Under the pieces are notes generated by a model. The model searched no databases. It was not told the origin of the DNA and saw nothing but the letters and a program-made list of their open reading frames with translations. DNA of 64,000 nt, from contig NZ_CP040749.1 in NCBI RefSeq assembly GCF_006065315.1, positions 4,920,001 through 4,984,000 of the forward strand, given 5' to 3'. This document shows, one piece after another, positions 15,734 to 26,056 of this stretch. The DNA is from Aureibaculum algae. Its GTDB lineage: Bacteria; Bacteroidota; Bacteroidia; Flavobacteriales; Flavobacteriaceae. A program made the position numbers and the translations under genes. Every line of letters begins with the position of its first letter. The stretch's first letter is position 1.

Positions 15734-17971
15734 CTATTTCGGAATTTTTTTCAAGTCCATATGTCTCAATAAATTGTGTGAAAATTCAAGCATATTTTGT
15801 ACTTCATCAGTACGGGCAATATGCAAGTATTTAAATATCATCAAAGCTTCACCGTTACTTTCTATATGATGGATTTCGTTTTGCTCTAAAAAACGAATAA
15901 CATTATCATTAAAAAATGCCTTGATTGCATCTTCATCTTCACCACTTAACTGGAATTTACCGGAAAAACCTGGATATTTAACAAAATCAATATCTCCTCT
16001 TGCTCCAGAAAATACTTTTACCCGATTAAATATTTTATCAAAAAGACCCTCCTTATCAATAATAAATCTCGGAATCGAAACAGGCAATCTTACTATCTGT
16101 ACCGTAGTTTGATATACTTCTAGTGCATCTAATGCTCCTTCGTCGAATACAATATCAGCAATTTCCCATTTAAAATTATTTTCCACGTCTAACCCTTTTA
16201 AAGAATTACTTTTCATTTCAATAGGACGAGAATCAAAGAAATGAAAATTTCTTAGATAAGAAGTATTCCAATCTACCTCACGCTCAAAAGACCAACCATT
16301 TCTAATAGCCACTTTTTGCAAACGAATCTGACGTTTAGTAATCCGTTTTTTGACACGACCTGTAACAATTTTTAAAGCTCGGTTATGACTCGTCGAAGCA
16401 ACATGATTATCCAATCCAATCAATTTGACATCTCCACCATTATCATCATGTACACGTTTAAATTCTATTAAATTTTCCATTATTGTAAGATCCACAAGCC
16501 GTGTTTGTGACATGTCAATACTTACATTTGATCCTTCAGGGATATCTTCCAACAGTTTATCTAACTTTAAAGCATATAAAAAATTTGCTATGCCTTTTAA
16601 TTTAACATCATAAGAACCATTTTCAGATTTATATACTTTTGAGCCTGATTTATAAATCTTTTTAAAGAAGTTAACAATTCCAACTTTAGCTAATAACATA
16701 TGCAAAACTAGTGTCATTAAAATACCTCCTACAATTCCATAAAGTAAATCTGTAAACAATGTAATTATAAGTGTTAACGATAGGAATAACAACTGTTCTA
16801 CACCTTGATCATAAGCGTGCTTAAATACCTGAGGAGATGCTAATTTAAAACCTGTATGAACTAAAATTGCAGCCAAAGCAGCCAGGGGCACACTTCTTAA
16901 AACTGGAGCCAAAATAAGCACAAAAAGAATTAGAAAAATTCCATGATAAAGGTTAGACCATTTTGTTTTCGCATTACTGTTTACGTTCACTGTACTTCGA
17001 ACAATTACTGTAGTAATAGGAAGCCCACCTAAAGCTCCAGAAACCATAGTGCTTAATCCCACACCTACCATATCTTTATTAAGGTTTGTTGTTCTTTTAT
17101 AAGGATCTAATTTATCAACAGCACGGGCACTGGCCAGAGTAATTACAGTAGCAATAGTTGAAATTGATAAAACCGTAAGCCAAAAAGCAGATGTTCCTAT
17201 CATGGCAAAGTCAGGATGCATAATACTATCGAGGGGATTGTCAGGAATATTAATCAATAAATCAGGACCAACAACGTAATTCTTTCCGAAAAATGAAATA
17301 CTATGCTCATTAAAAAAATCAAATCCAAACACTATTGGTAGGGCCAATAGTAAAACCCACATAGGAGCCGGGATTATCCTTATGAATTTGGTATTAATTT
17401 TTTTATAAAAAAAGAGAACTAATATACCAACTAAAGCTATCAAAAAAACAAAAGGATTTATTTCTGGGAGTTTATGAAAAACATCAGACAAGGTTCCAAT
17501 AATTGTTTTGGCATTGGAAGTCGTTCCAAGGGCATAATGAATTTGCTTTGCAAAAATAATGATTCCAATGGCCGCAAGAATACCATGTAAGACTGAAGAA
17601 GGCAATAACTTTGCAAAGCGGCCCATTTTAAGAAAACCCAACATCGTTTGAATACCACCTGACACAACAATAGCCGCCAAAACGTAATTAATATTACCAT
17701 CTAATGCAACTAGGCCTCCTAAAATGGCAGCAATTAAACCCGCCGCTGGACCATTGATAGATAAATTTCCTCCTCGAAAAAATGTTGTAACAACACCACC
17801 AATAATTGCAGAAAGCACACCAGCCATAGGAGAAACTCCAGACGCTACGGCAATCCCCAAAGCCAAAGGCAACGCAACTAGCGATACACTTAAAGCAGCC
17901 GAAACATCATTACGCCAATTTTCTTTCAGTCCTTTAAGTCCCTTTGAGGGGATTGGGTTGTTAGAATTCAT
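15734..17971 (-). CDS. SulP-family inorganic anion transporter with STAS domain and C-terminal extension
   Basis: 745 aa. Residues ~20-430 are 10-12 membrane segments with SulP features (ALPLALGIAVASGVSPMAGV, then SINGPAAGLIAAI, and GALGGLPITTVIVRSTVNVN). A STAS domain follows (~455-525, SIDMSQTRLVDLTIMENLIEF). A further ~215 residues after the STAS domain are not part of a standard SulP protein and were not recognised. SulP proteins move sulfate, bicarbonate or other anions; the substrate here is not readable. The gene is divergent from a Na+/H+ antiporter, 128 bp away, which could fit bicarbonate or pH homeostasis, but that is inference. Confidence 0.88.
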   Translation of the reverse strand: MNSNNPIPSKGLKGLKENWRNDVSAALSVSLVALPLALGIAVASGVSPMAGVLSAIIGGVVTTFFRGGNLSINGPAAGLIAAILGGLVALDGNINYVLAAIVVSGGIQTMLGFLKMGRFAKLLPSSVLHGILAAIGIIIFAKQIHYALGTTSNAKTIIGTLSDVFHKLPEINPFVFLIALVGILVLFFYKKINTKFIRIIPAPMWVLLLALPIVFGFDFFNEHSISFFGKNYVVGPDLLINIPDNPLDSIMHPDFAMIGTSAFWLTVLSISTIATVITLASARAVDKLDPYKRTTNLNKDMVGVGLSTMVSGALGGLPITTVIVRSTVNVNSNAKTKWSNLYHGIFLILFVLILAPVLRSVPLAALAAILVHTGFKLASPQVFKHAYDQGVEQLLFLSLTLIITLFTDLLYGIVGGILMTLVLHMLLAKVGIVNFFKKIYKSGSKVYKSENGSYDVKLKGIANFLYALKLDKLLEDIPEGSNVSIDMSQTRLVDLTIMENLIEFKRVHDDNGGDVKLIGLDNHVASTSHNRALKIVTGRVKKRITKRQIRLQKVAIRNGWSFEREVDWNTSYLRNFHFFDSRPIEMKSNSLKGLDVENNFKWEIADIVFDEGALDALEVYQTTVQIVRLPVSIPRFIIDKEGLFDKIFNRVKVFSGARGDIDFVKYPGFSGKFQLSGEDEDAIKAFFNDNVIRFLEQNEIHHIESNGEALMIFKYLHIARTDEVQNMLEFSHNLLRHMDLKKIPK

Positions 17972-18099
17972 AGTTATAATAAGATCATTTTTTTGATTTT
18001 CGTAAGATAGTATTTTTAAAAGGGAAACAATTTATAATGACTACTAATAAATAATTGCTAAAATCATTTTATTTAGTATTTTCACAGCAAAATTAACCA

Positions 18100-19923
18100 A
18101 TGATTGAATTAGCGGGAATTATTATCTTAGGTATCTTAGCTCAATGGGTTGCGTGGAAGTTAAAAATTCCAGCAATCTTACCATTAATTTTAATAGGATT
18201 ACTTGTTGGACCAATTGCTGCCGAATTTCTATCCGAAGATGGCACAAAATGGATAGAACCTATTTGGAATGGTAAAGAAGGTTTATTTCCTGGAGAAAGT
18301 TTGTTTTATTTTGTTTCCTTAGCTATTAGTATCATCTTATTTGAAGGAGGATTAACCTTAAAATTGAATGAAATTAAAAATGTTGGGCCCGTAATTACAA
18401 AGTTAATTACGGTTGGTTCTGTAGTTACCTTTTTTGGAGCGGCAATAGCCGCCTATTATATATTTAATTTAAGTTGGCAGATATCATTCTTGTTTTCAGC
18501 CTTAATTATTGTCACTGGACCTACAGTTATTACTCCAATTCTTAGGAATATTCCATTAAAAAAAGATGTTTCTGCAGTGCTTAAATGGGAAGGGATCTTA
18601 ATTGATCCTATTGGAGCGTTAGTAGCGGTTTTGGTTTTTGAATTTATTAGTGTTGAAGGTGGCGGAGAATTTACAAAAACAGCATTAATTGAATTTGCTA
18701 AGATTGTACTATTTGGTTTTACTTTTGGTTTTACTTTTGCACATGCATTAAACTTTATAATTAATAAAAAATGGGTGCCTCATTATTTATTAAATGTTTT
18801 AGCATTGGCTTCAGTACTTGGTGTTTTTGTACTTTCAGATGCTTTTGCACATGAATCTGGATTGTTAGCTGTTGTTGTAATGGGCATGGTGTTAGGAAAT
18901 TCTAATTCACCATACTTAAAAGAGTTATTATATTTTAAAGAATCATTAAGCGTACTCTTAATTTCGATATTATTTATATTATTATCAGCCAATATAAACT
19001 TTGAAGATCTATTATTAATTTACAATTGGAAAACTGCATTATTATTTGCTATTGTTGTTTTTATAATTCGACCAATTGGTGTCTTTTTAAGTACTCATAA
19101 TTCAAGTTTAAAATTGAATGAAAAAATATTTATCAGTTGGGTTGGTCCACGTGGTATTGTAGCGGCAGGAATCGCCTCATTATTTGGTTTAAAATTAGCC
19201 AAAAATGGTGTGCCTGGTGCTGAATACATTACCCCACTTGTCTTTATGATTGTATTGGGAACCGTTTTATTAAATGCAACCACTGCAAGAATGTTTGCAA
19301 AATTAATTGGTGTCTTTCTAACTAAATCTGAAGGGATCTTAATTGTTGGTGCCTCAAAAATATCCCGCTTAATTGGTCATTATTTGGAAAGTAACGGAAG
19401 ACATGTAGTCTTAATTGATAGTAACCAAAATAATATAAATAAGGCAAGAGATCTTGGTCTGGAGGCTATAAATAGCGATGTTTATTCAGATAAATTAGCA
19501 GATAATATTGAATTAAACGATGTTGGTTATTTGATGGCTTTAACAGCGAATTCAGAAATAAACAATTACGTAATCGATAAATTTAAAAATCAATTTGGTG
19601 AAAATGGTACATTTAGATTGGTAAGTACAACTGAAATGAATGACGAACAAAGTAATCCTAAAGAGGGTTTGTTTTCACACACTAATGATTATAACTCTTT
19701 AAACGAAGTGGCTAATAATTATCCCAGTATTAATGAAATTAAATTAGAATCAAAAGAACATTTTGAGCGTTTAATTGAACGTACTGAAAACGATGAAGAA
19801 ATTGTACCTCTATTTATTAAAAATAAAACGGGTGTATTAGAAATTATTCCTTCAAATAATAAAAATGTTAAAATTGTGGAAGGTGCTTCACTAGTTTATT
19901 TAGGTAAACTAATTAAGGTTTAG
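18100..19923 (+). CDS. monovalent cation:proton antiporter with RCK (TrkA-N) domain
   Basis: 607 aa. Residues 1-~400 are a Na_H_Exchanger membrane domain of the CPA superfamily (FEGGLTLKLNEI, SALIIVTGPTVITPIL with the T-x-P motif, KWEGILIDPIGAL with the ion-binding Asp, VGPRGIVAAGIASLFGL). An NAD-binding RCK/TrkA-N domain follows (~410-520, ILIVGASKISRLIGHYL) and then a smaller C-terminal part. It exchanges Na+ or K+ for H+ across the inner membrane. The RCK domain suggests gating by nucleotide or redox state. Its 3' end faces the ferredoxin gene with only 7 bp between and no terminator. Confidence 0.93.
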   Translation: MIELAGIIILGILAQWVAWKLKIPAILPLILIGLLVGPIAAEFLSEDGTKWIEPIWNGKEGLFPGESLFYFVSLAISIILFEGGLTLKLNEIKNVGPVITKLITVGSVVTFFGAAIAAYYIFNLSWQISFLFSALIIVTGPTVITPILRNIPLKKDVSAVLKWEGILIDPIGALVAVLVFEFISVEGGGEFTKTALIEFAKIVLFGFTFGFTFAHALNFIINKKWVPHYLLNVLALASVLGVFVLSDAFAHESGLLAVVVMGMVLGNSNSPYLKELLYFKESLSVLLISILFILLSANINFEDLLLIYNWKTALLFAIVVFIIRPIGVFLSTHNSSLKLNEKIFISWVGPRGIVAAGIASLFGLKLAKNGVPGAEYITPLVFMIVLGTVLLNATTARMFAKLIGVFLTKSEGILIVGASKISRLIGHYLESNGRHVVLIDSNQNNINKARDLGLEAINSDVYSDKLADNIELNDVGYLMALTANSEINNYVIDKFKNQFGENGTFRLVSTTEMNDEQSNPKEGLFSHTNDYNSLNEVANNYPSINEIKLESKEHFERLIERTENDEEIVPLFIKNKTGVLEIIPSNNKNVKIVEGASLVYLGKLIKV

Positions 19924-19930
19924 TCAAAAT

Positions 19931-20281
19931 TTATTCACTTATTTCAGATTCAGGTGCTAATTCTACAATTAACCCATCTAGTTCATCTTTTAAATAAATT
20001 TGACAGCCTAAACGGCTATTATCTTTTACATGGAAAGCTTGGTCTAACATGTCTTCTTCTTCCAAGCTCATTTCTGGTAATTCTAACTCAGGTGTTTCGA
20101 TATAACATTGACAAGAAGCACACATGGCCATACCACCACAAATTCCAATAGTACCTTCAGGAGCCAATTCGTAAACTCTTACCAGTTCCATTACATTCAT
20201 ATTCATATCTGTTGGAGCATCTACGTTGTGAGTGTCTCCTGCTCTGTCTATAATGGTAACTTTTATTGTATTTTCTTCCAT
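19931..20281 (-). CDS. [2Fe-2S] ferredoxin, adrenodoxin type
   Basis: 116 aa. The four cluster ligands follow the adrenodoxin pattern: C48, C54 and C57 in GICGGMAMCASCQC (one extra Cys at 59) and C93 in SRLGCQIYL. The surface is strongly acidic (EMSLEEEDMLDQ), as usual for docking to a reductase. The gene lies 83 bp after a type-2 ferredoxin-NADP reductase on the same strand, which is its likely electron donor. Candidate acceptors are not in this window. Confidence 0.93.
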   Translation of the reverse strand: MEENTIKVTIIDRAGDTHNVDAPTDMNMNVMELVRVYELAPEGTIGICGGMAMCASCQCYIETPELELPEMSLEEEDMLDQAFHVKDNSRLGCQIYLKDELDGLIVELAPESEISE

Positions 20282-20364
20282 GCTTGTTTGAAAAAATAAT
20301 ATGATTATGTTTGTCTAATTCTAGGTACACTATGAAAAAGTATGGCACTTGAGCTGACGATGCG

Positions 20365-21420
20365 TTATATTTTTGAAGTAATTGCTTTTTTCTGTTCTTT
20401 TTTAACTCCATCAAAACCAGTAACACCAGAAACCGTAGTATATTTCATCACTAATTTTTTAGCATCCGGATTTACCAATTTGTATGCTGATTGCACCATG
20501 ATAGTAGCCTCATGAAATCCGCAAAGAATTAATTTTAGCTTACCTGTATACGTATTTACATCTCCAATGGCATAAATACCTGGAATATTGGTGCTATAAT
20601 CTGTAGCATTATCCACTACGATCGCATTTTTTTCTATATTCAAGCCCCAATTAGCTATTGGCCCCAATTTAGGAGATAATCCGAAAAGTGGAATAAAATG
20701 ATCAACCTCAACAATTTTATTTCCTTCTGTTGAATTTTTCACTGTTACAGATTCTACTTTATCCTTTCCATGAATTTCAATTACTTCAGACTCTGTCAAC
20801 AATTTTATTTTGCCTTTTTTAACCAACTCCTTAACCTTTTCAACAGAATCTAGAGCCCCTCTAAATTCAGTTCTTCGATGTACTAAGGTAACTTCCTTAG
20901 CAATATCAGTCAAAAAGATAGACCAATCTAATGCAGAATCACCTCCACCAGCAATAATGATCTTCTTATCCTTATAGAAATTAGGCTCTCTGATAATATA
21001 TTCAACACCTTTATCCTCATAGTCAACAATTTCCTTGATTGGTGGTTTTCTAGGCTCAAATGAACCTAAACCTCCGGCAATTGCAACAACGGGTGCATTG
21101 TGTTTTGTCCCTTTACTGGTAGTAACAACAAAACTACCATCTTCTAATTTCTCGATAGTTTCGGCACGTTCTCCTAAAGTATAAGTAGGCTCAAAAGGAG
21201 CAATTTGTTCTTCCAAATTTTTAACTAAATCTCCAGCTAATACAGATGGATATCCAGGAATATCGTAAATAGGTTTTTTAGGATAAATTTCTGCCAATTG
21301 ACCTCCTGGTATAGGTAATGCATCAATTAAGTGACAACGTAATTTTAAAAGTCCTGCTTCAAATACTGTAAATAGACCTACAGGTCCCGCTCCAATAATA
21401 AGGATATCTGTTTTAATCAT
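20365..21420 (-). CDS. ferredoxin--NADP reductase, thioredoxin-reductase-like (type 2)
   Basis: 351 aa flavoprotein. The FAD-binding Rossmann motif GAGPVGLF (residues 10-17) opens the protein, IPGGQL follows, an internal NADP-binding motif IIAGGGDSALDW lies near residue 155, and IYAIGDVNTY closes the FAD site. The CxxC redox pair of thioredoxin reductases is absent, as in YumC/TrxR-like FNR enzymes. It transfers electrons between NADPH and ferredoxin; the adjacent ferredoxin gene 83 bp downstream is the expected partner. A TATTTTTG -7 box lies at 21439-21446. Confidence 0.92.
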   Translation of the reverse strand: MIKTDILIIGAGPVGLFTVFEAGLLKLRCHLIDALPIPGGQLAEIYPKKPIYDIPGYPSVLAGDLVKNLEEQIAPFEPTYTLGERAETIEKLEDGSFVVTTSKGTKHNAPVVAIAGGLGSFEPRKPPIKEIVDYEDKGVEYIIREPNFYKDKKIIIAGGGDSALDWSIFLTDIAKEVTLVHRRTEFRGALDSVEKVKELVKKGKIKLLTESEVIEIHGKDKVESVTVKNSTEGNKIVEVDHFIPLFGLSPKLGPIANWGLNIEKNAIVVDNATDYSTNIPGIYAIGDVNTYTGKLKLILCGFHEATIMVQSAYKLVNPDAKKLVMKYTTVSGVTGFDGVKKEQKKAITSKI

Positions 21421-21438
21421 TATATATCAAATTTTTGA

Positions 21439-21446
21439 CAAAAATA
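21439..21446 (-). promoter_or_regulatory. -7 box (TATTTTTG) upstream of ferredoxin-NADP reductase
   Basis: Perfect TAnnTTTG on the minus strand, 18 nt from the start codon. No clear -33 TTTG is present. It probably drives the reductase-ferredoxin pair. Confidence 0.45.
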
Positions 21447-21478
21447 AGAACAATATTATTTTTGATATGTGATTTTTA

Positions 21479-23887
21479 TCACATTACCCCTTTTATGTGT
21501 AATTCGTTAAAATCTTTATTAATGGTTAAGGTGTTATCTCCGTTTACCTGCATCTTTTTAAAATCAATTTCTTCATTATCGATTTGTATTTTATCAATTT
21601 CGAATGGCAAACCATGAAAATTTATTTTAAATGTTTTATAATCTGCATCATATCTACCTGATTTATGCTGCTGAATGATAAGTTGCTTTTCTTTACCAAG
21701 AAGTTTAAAAGTTCTATAACTATATTTTCCTTTGGTATAGTCGTAACCATCATGAGCATCATCAAATAAGAAAGATTTTTCAGTTCCTATTTTAAAGTAT
21801 ACATCTAAAGTTACCTCTTCAATGTTTTTTTCACCTACATATTGTTGTACTGGATATTTTGGTATAACTGAACCTGATTTTATAAAAATAGGCATTGTTT
21901 CAATATCACTACTCACCCACATTTCTTTACCTCCTTCTACAACTTCATCATTCCACATATTAAACCAATCACCTTTAGGAACATACATTCTTCTTCCTTT
22001 TGAATTTGGTTCAAGAATAGGACACACTAATATTTTATCTCCAAATACAAACTCATCAGTTCTGTAATGCGTTTGAATATCTTTTTGATCATACATTACC
22101 ATTGACTTCAAAATTGGAACACCATCATTAAAATAATGCCAAAAAGCAGTATATAAGTAAGGTAATAACTGGTAGCGTAGCTCTATAAACTTTCTTACAA
22201 TATCGGTTATTTCATCACCAAATGCCCATGGTTCTTGTGCTCCATGATCACCTGAAGAATGTACTCTACAAAAAGGGTGAAAAATACCCAATTGAATCCA
22301 TCGTGCAAATAATTCACCTTCTGGTTGCTCTGCAAATCCACCAATATCACTTCCTGCAAAAGAATACCCTGACATTGACATACGTTGAGCTTGTACATTG
22401 GCAATCCATAAGTGCTCCCAAGAGGCCACATTATCACCAGTCCAAGAACTCGTATAACGTTGTGTCCCTGAATAGGCAGCTCTCGTAATTACAAATGGTC
22501 TTTTTGGAAAAGCAAATTTCTTTAAACCTTGATAGGTTGCTCTCGCCATTTGCATTCCATAAATATTATGGGCTTTTCTATGACTACATGGGTTTCCATC
22601 ATAATCATGACGAACATCATTAGGAAAGGTCTTGTTTGGCACTTCCATAACAGCGGGCTCATTCATATCATTCCACACGCCTTTTACGCCTATATCTTCT
22701 ATTAATTCTTTAAATAATCCAGACCACCATTCTCTAACTTCAGGATTGGTAAAATCAGGAAAGTAACACTGACCAGGCCATACTTTACCTTTCATATAAG
22801 GACCATCTGCTCGTTTACAGAAATAATCTTTTTCTAAACCTTCTCTAAAAATGTTATAATCTGCATCAATTTTGATTCCCGGATCAATAATAGCAACGGT
22901 TTTAAAACCATCATCCAATAGCTCTTTTACCATTCTTTTTGGATCAGGAAAATATTCTTTATTCCAAGTAAAACACCTGAAACCTTCCATATAATCGATA
23001 TCCAAATAAATGGCATCACATGGTATTTGTAATTCTCTGAACTTTGAAGTAACCTCTTTTACGTTACTTTCAGGATAATAACTCCATTTACATTGGTGAA
23101 AACCCAAAGACCATAAAGGAGGCATTTGATGTGGCTTTCCTGTTAAATCTGTATAATTAGCAACTACCTTATCCATTTCTGGACCATACATAAAGTAGTA
23201 ATTCATTTCACCACCTTGAGCCCAAAAGCTCATCACATCTTTACGTTCATGAGCAAAATCAAAGTATGATCTAAAGGTATTGTCAAAGAAAATACCATAT
23301 GATTTTCCTGCATGTAGCCCTGTAAAAAAGGGAATAGCTTTATATAGTGGATCGGTATCTTTACCATAAGCATAAGAATCTGTAACCCAATTCTGAAAAC
23401 GCTTACCTTTTAAGTTTAAATGTGTAGGCTTGTCTCCAAGTCCGTAATAGCTTTCTCCTTTACGAGATTTCTTACTCATTTTAACAACATTACCTCCATG
23501 CTCATAACTCTCTTCCCAATGAAAACCAATTTCATCATCAATAATTAAAGTCTTGTCTTTTGCATCAAACAAAGAAATTCTAGCATTCTCTTTTTTAATA
23601 CGACATATTAATTTTTCTGTGGTAATTTCATACTGGTCATCATTTTCTTCAATTTCAAGAATATCATAACCGCTGTTCGCATATTTGGTAATAGCATAAG
23701 AAAAGTCATTTTCAAAAATACCTGTGGTGCTATATCTAAAACGTATAACACTATCTCTTAAAATTGTCACTTTTAATGTAACACCATTCTCAGTAAAAAA
23801 ATTGAAGGTATCAATATGTTTTTCATATGATACTATTTTTGAAGGAAATTGATTTCCTATTATTTCTAGTTCTGTATTTGTAATCAT
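21479..23887 (-). CDS. glycoside hydrolase family 31, alpha-glucosidase type
   Basis: 802 aa with no signal peptide, so cytoplasmic. The GH31 signature GVWNDMNEPAV carries the nucleophile Asp at about residue 407, and SSWTGDNVASWEHL carries the likely acid/base Asp. The N-terminal ~230 residues are the galactose-mutarotase-like domain (SRKGESYYGLGDKPTHL), and IYLDIDYMEGFRCFTW is the usual substrate-site segment. It releases glucose from alpha-glucans. It is 157 bp downstream of glgB on the same strand, so a role in glycogen or maltodextrin turnover is likely. Other GH31 activities (for example alpha-xylosidase) cannot be excluded by eye. Confidence 0.92.
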   Translation of the reverse strand: MITNTELEIIGNQFPSKIVSYEKHIDTFNFFTENGVTLKVTILRDSVIRFRYSTTGIFENDFSYAITKYANSGYDILEIEENDDQYEITTEKLICRIKKENARISLFDAKDKTLIIDDEIGFHWEESYEHGGNVVKMSKKSRKGESYYGLGDKPTHLNLKGKRFQNWVTDSYAYGKDTDPLYKAIPFFTGLHAGKSYGIFFDNTFRSYFDFAHERKDVMSFWAQGGEMNYYFMYGPEMDKVVANYTDLTGKPHQMPPLWSLGFHQCKWSYYPESNVKEVTSKFRELQIPCDAIYLDIDYMEGFRCFTWNKEYFPDPKRMVKELLDDGFKTVAIIDPGIKIDADYNIFREGLEKDYFCKRADGPYMKGKVWPGQCYFPDFTNPEVREWWSGLFKELIEDIGVKGVWNDMNEPAVMEVPNKTFPNDVRHDYDGNPCSHRKAHNIYGMQMARATYQGLKKFAFPKRPFVITRAAYSGTQRYTSSWTGDNVASWEHLWIANVQAQRMSMSGYSFAGSDIGGFAEQPEGELFARWIQLGIFHPFCRVHSSGDHGAQEPWAFGDEITDIVRKFIELRYQLLPYLYTAFWHYFNDGVPILKSMVMYDQKDIQTHYRTDEFVFGDKILVCPILEPNSKGRRMYVPKGDWFNMWNDEVVEGGKEMWVSSDIETMPIFIKSGSVIPKYPVQQYVGEKNIEEVTLDVYFKIGTEKSFLFDDAHDGYDYTKGKYSYRTFKLLGKEKQLIIQQHKSGRYDADYKTFKINFHGLPFEIDKIQIDNEEIDFKKMQVNGDNTLTINKDFNELHIKGVM

Positions 23888-24044
23888 AAATTGTTATTGT
23901 AAATCGGTTGGCAAAACTACTAAATTTTAGAACGAAACTTAGTCCGTTTTATTTAAAAAAGGGGGTAAAACATTGCAAATAACATAAATAACAACATCTT
24001 AAATTAATAAAACATTGTTATTTAGTGCTAGAAATATTGATTTT

Positions 24045-25955
24045 TTATGAAATATATTTAAAAATAACCACGCCTAAAGGTGGAATACCTATTGTAGCAG
24101 AATAAGGTTTATTATGTTCTTTTTTCTTTTTTAAAGTGATTTGTCTCGTATTAGAAAATCCACTTCCGCCATATTTTTCTGAATCACTATTAAATATTTC
24201 CTTTATTTTACCTTTTCTTGGCAATCCAATATTGTACTTTTCAATAGTTTTAGGTGTGAAATTACATACTACAACAGTATCATTTTCTTTATCATGCCCT
24301 TTACGAATATAAGAAAGCACACAATTTTTATTATCGTCTAAACTTATCCATTCAAAACCATCAGCACTAAATGCTTTTTCATATAATGCGGGTGTATTTT
24401 TATAAAATTGATTTAAATCTTTAAAAAATGCTTGTGTATTTTTATGTGGTTCAAACTCTAATAAATTCCAATCTAAACTTTTCTGAAAATTCCACTCGTT
24501 ATATTGACCAAATTCACCTCCCATGAACACTAAATTAGTACCAGGATGTGTAAACATATAGCCATAAAGCAATCTTAAATTAGCAAAACGTTGCCATTCA
24601 TCACCCGGCATTCGGCCCAAAATAGAATTTTTACCATAAACAACTTCATCATGCGATAGCGGCAACATAAAGTTCTCAGAAAATGCATAAGCTAAACTAA
24701 ATGTAATATCATTTTGATGATATTGTCTATAGATTGGATCTTTGGCAAAATAATCTAATGTATCATGCATCCAACCCATCATCCATTTCATTCCAAAACC
24801 TAGACCATCGTGTTTTACAGCTCTTGTTACTCCAGGAAAAGCAGTCGATTCTTCCGCAATGGTTATAACACCATCAAAATTATCTTCTACGGCTTGGTTA
24901 AATTCTTTTAGTAAAGAAACCGCTGCTAAGTTTTCTCTTTCACCATAAATATTTGGCTCCCATTCACCCTCTTCACGCGAATAATCTAAATATAACATAG
25001 ATGCTACAGCATCAACACGTAAGCAATCAATATTGTATTTTTCTAACCAAAATAAGGCATTGCTAATCAGAAAAGAACGTACTTCATTACGTTCATAATT
25101 AAATATAAGACTTTTCCAATCTTGATGATATCCTTTTCTTTTATCAGGATGTTCATATAAATGTGATCCGTCAAAAAAGCCTAAACCATGATCGTCAGAT
25201 GGAAAATGCGATGGTACCCAATCTAAAATTACACCAATATCATTTTGATGAAATTGATCTACCAAATACATAAACTCTTGTGGCGTACCAAAACGAGAAG
25301 TAGGTGCAAAATACCCTGTTAGTTGATAACCCCAAGAAGGGTCATAAGGATATTCCATAATTGGCATTAGCTCAATATGCGTAAAGTTCATTTCCTTAAC
25401 ATATGGGACTAATTTTTTAGCTAATTCCTTATAAGTCAAACGCTCATTATCTTTAGATTTCATCCAAGAATCTAAATGCACTTCATAAACAGAATAAGGT
25501 CTATCTAAACCATTCTTATCCTTACGATAAGACATCCATTTTTTATCTTTCCATTTATAATTATCAATACCCCAAACAATAGAAGCTGTTTTAGGTGGGT
25601 GTTCACAACGCTTCGCATATGGATCAGCTTTTTCAGTTATGACACCGTTATGATTACTGTGTATTTTGTATTTATATAAGCTACCTTCACCAACATCAGG
25701 TATAAAACCCTCCCAAATACCAGAGGCATCCCATCGTACATTTAATGGATGTTCTTCTCCTGACCAAAAATTAAAATCTCCAATAACAGAAACTTGTTTA
25801 GCTGATGGGGCCCATACTGCAAAATAGGTTCCCTTAACACCATCTACTGTTACAATATGAGAGCCTAATTTTTCGTATAATTTAAAATGTTTACCTGATT
25901 TAAACAGGGCGATGTCAAAATCAGTAAATTGGCTATACGTTGATACTTTGGTCAT
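24045..25955 (-). CDS. glgB: 1,4-alpha-glucan branching enzyme
   Basis: 636 aa GH13 enzyme that makes the alpha-1,6 branches of glycogen. An N-terminal CBM48 domain (about 25-120, VWAPSAKQVSVIGDFNFW) precedes the (beta/alpha)8 barrel. Barrel motifs are DWVPSHFPSD, DCLRVDAVASMLYLDY (catalytic nucleophile Asp), TIAEESTAFPGV (acid/base Glu) and LPLSHDEVVYGK. The protein lacks the extra N-terminal domain of E. coli GlgB (728 aa). It lies 101 bp after glgC on the same strand. Confidence 0.96.
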   Translation of the reverse strand: MTKVSTYSQFTDFDIALFKSGKHFKLYEKLGSHIVTVDGVKGTYFAVWAPSAKQVSVIGDFNFWSGEEHPLNVRWDASGIWEGFIPDVGEGSLYKYKIHSNHNGVITEKADPYAKRCEHPPKTASIVWGIDNYKWKDKKWMSYRKDKNGLDRPYSVYEVHLDSWMKSKDNERLTYKELAKKLVPYVKEMNFTHIELMPIMEYPYDPSWGYQLTGYFAPTSRFGTPQEFMYLVDQFHQNDIGVILDWVPSHFPSDDHGLGFFDGSHLYEHPDKRKGYHQDWKSLIFNYERNEVRSFLISNALFWLEKYNIDCLRVDAVASMLYLDYSREEGEWEPNIYGERENLAAVSLLKEFNQAVEDNFDGVITIAEESTAFPGVTRAVKHDGLGFGMKWMMGWMHDTLDYFAKDPIYRQYHQNDITFSLAYAFSENFMLPLSHDEVVYGKNSILGRMPGDEWQRFANLRLLYGYMFTHPGTNLVFMGGEFGQYNEWNFQKSLDWNLLEFEPHKNTQAFFKDLNQFYKNTPALYEKAFSADGFEWISLDDNKNCVLSYIRKGHDKENDTVVVCNFTPKTIEKYNIGLPRKGKIKEIFNSDSEKYGGSGFSNTRQITLKKKKEHNKPYSATIGIPPLGVVIFKYIS

Positions 25956-26056
25956 AGTTTTGTTTGGTCTATTATTTTAGAGTGAAAACACTCTTAACCT
26001 CAATAAGAGGTAAATTATTACATTTATTTTAATATGTTAGATTAAAATAGGCACTA

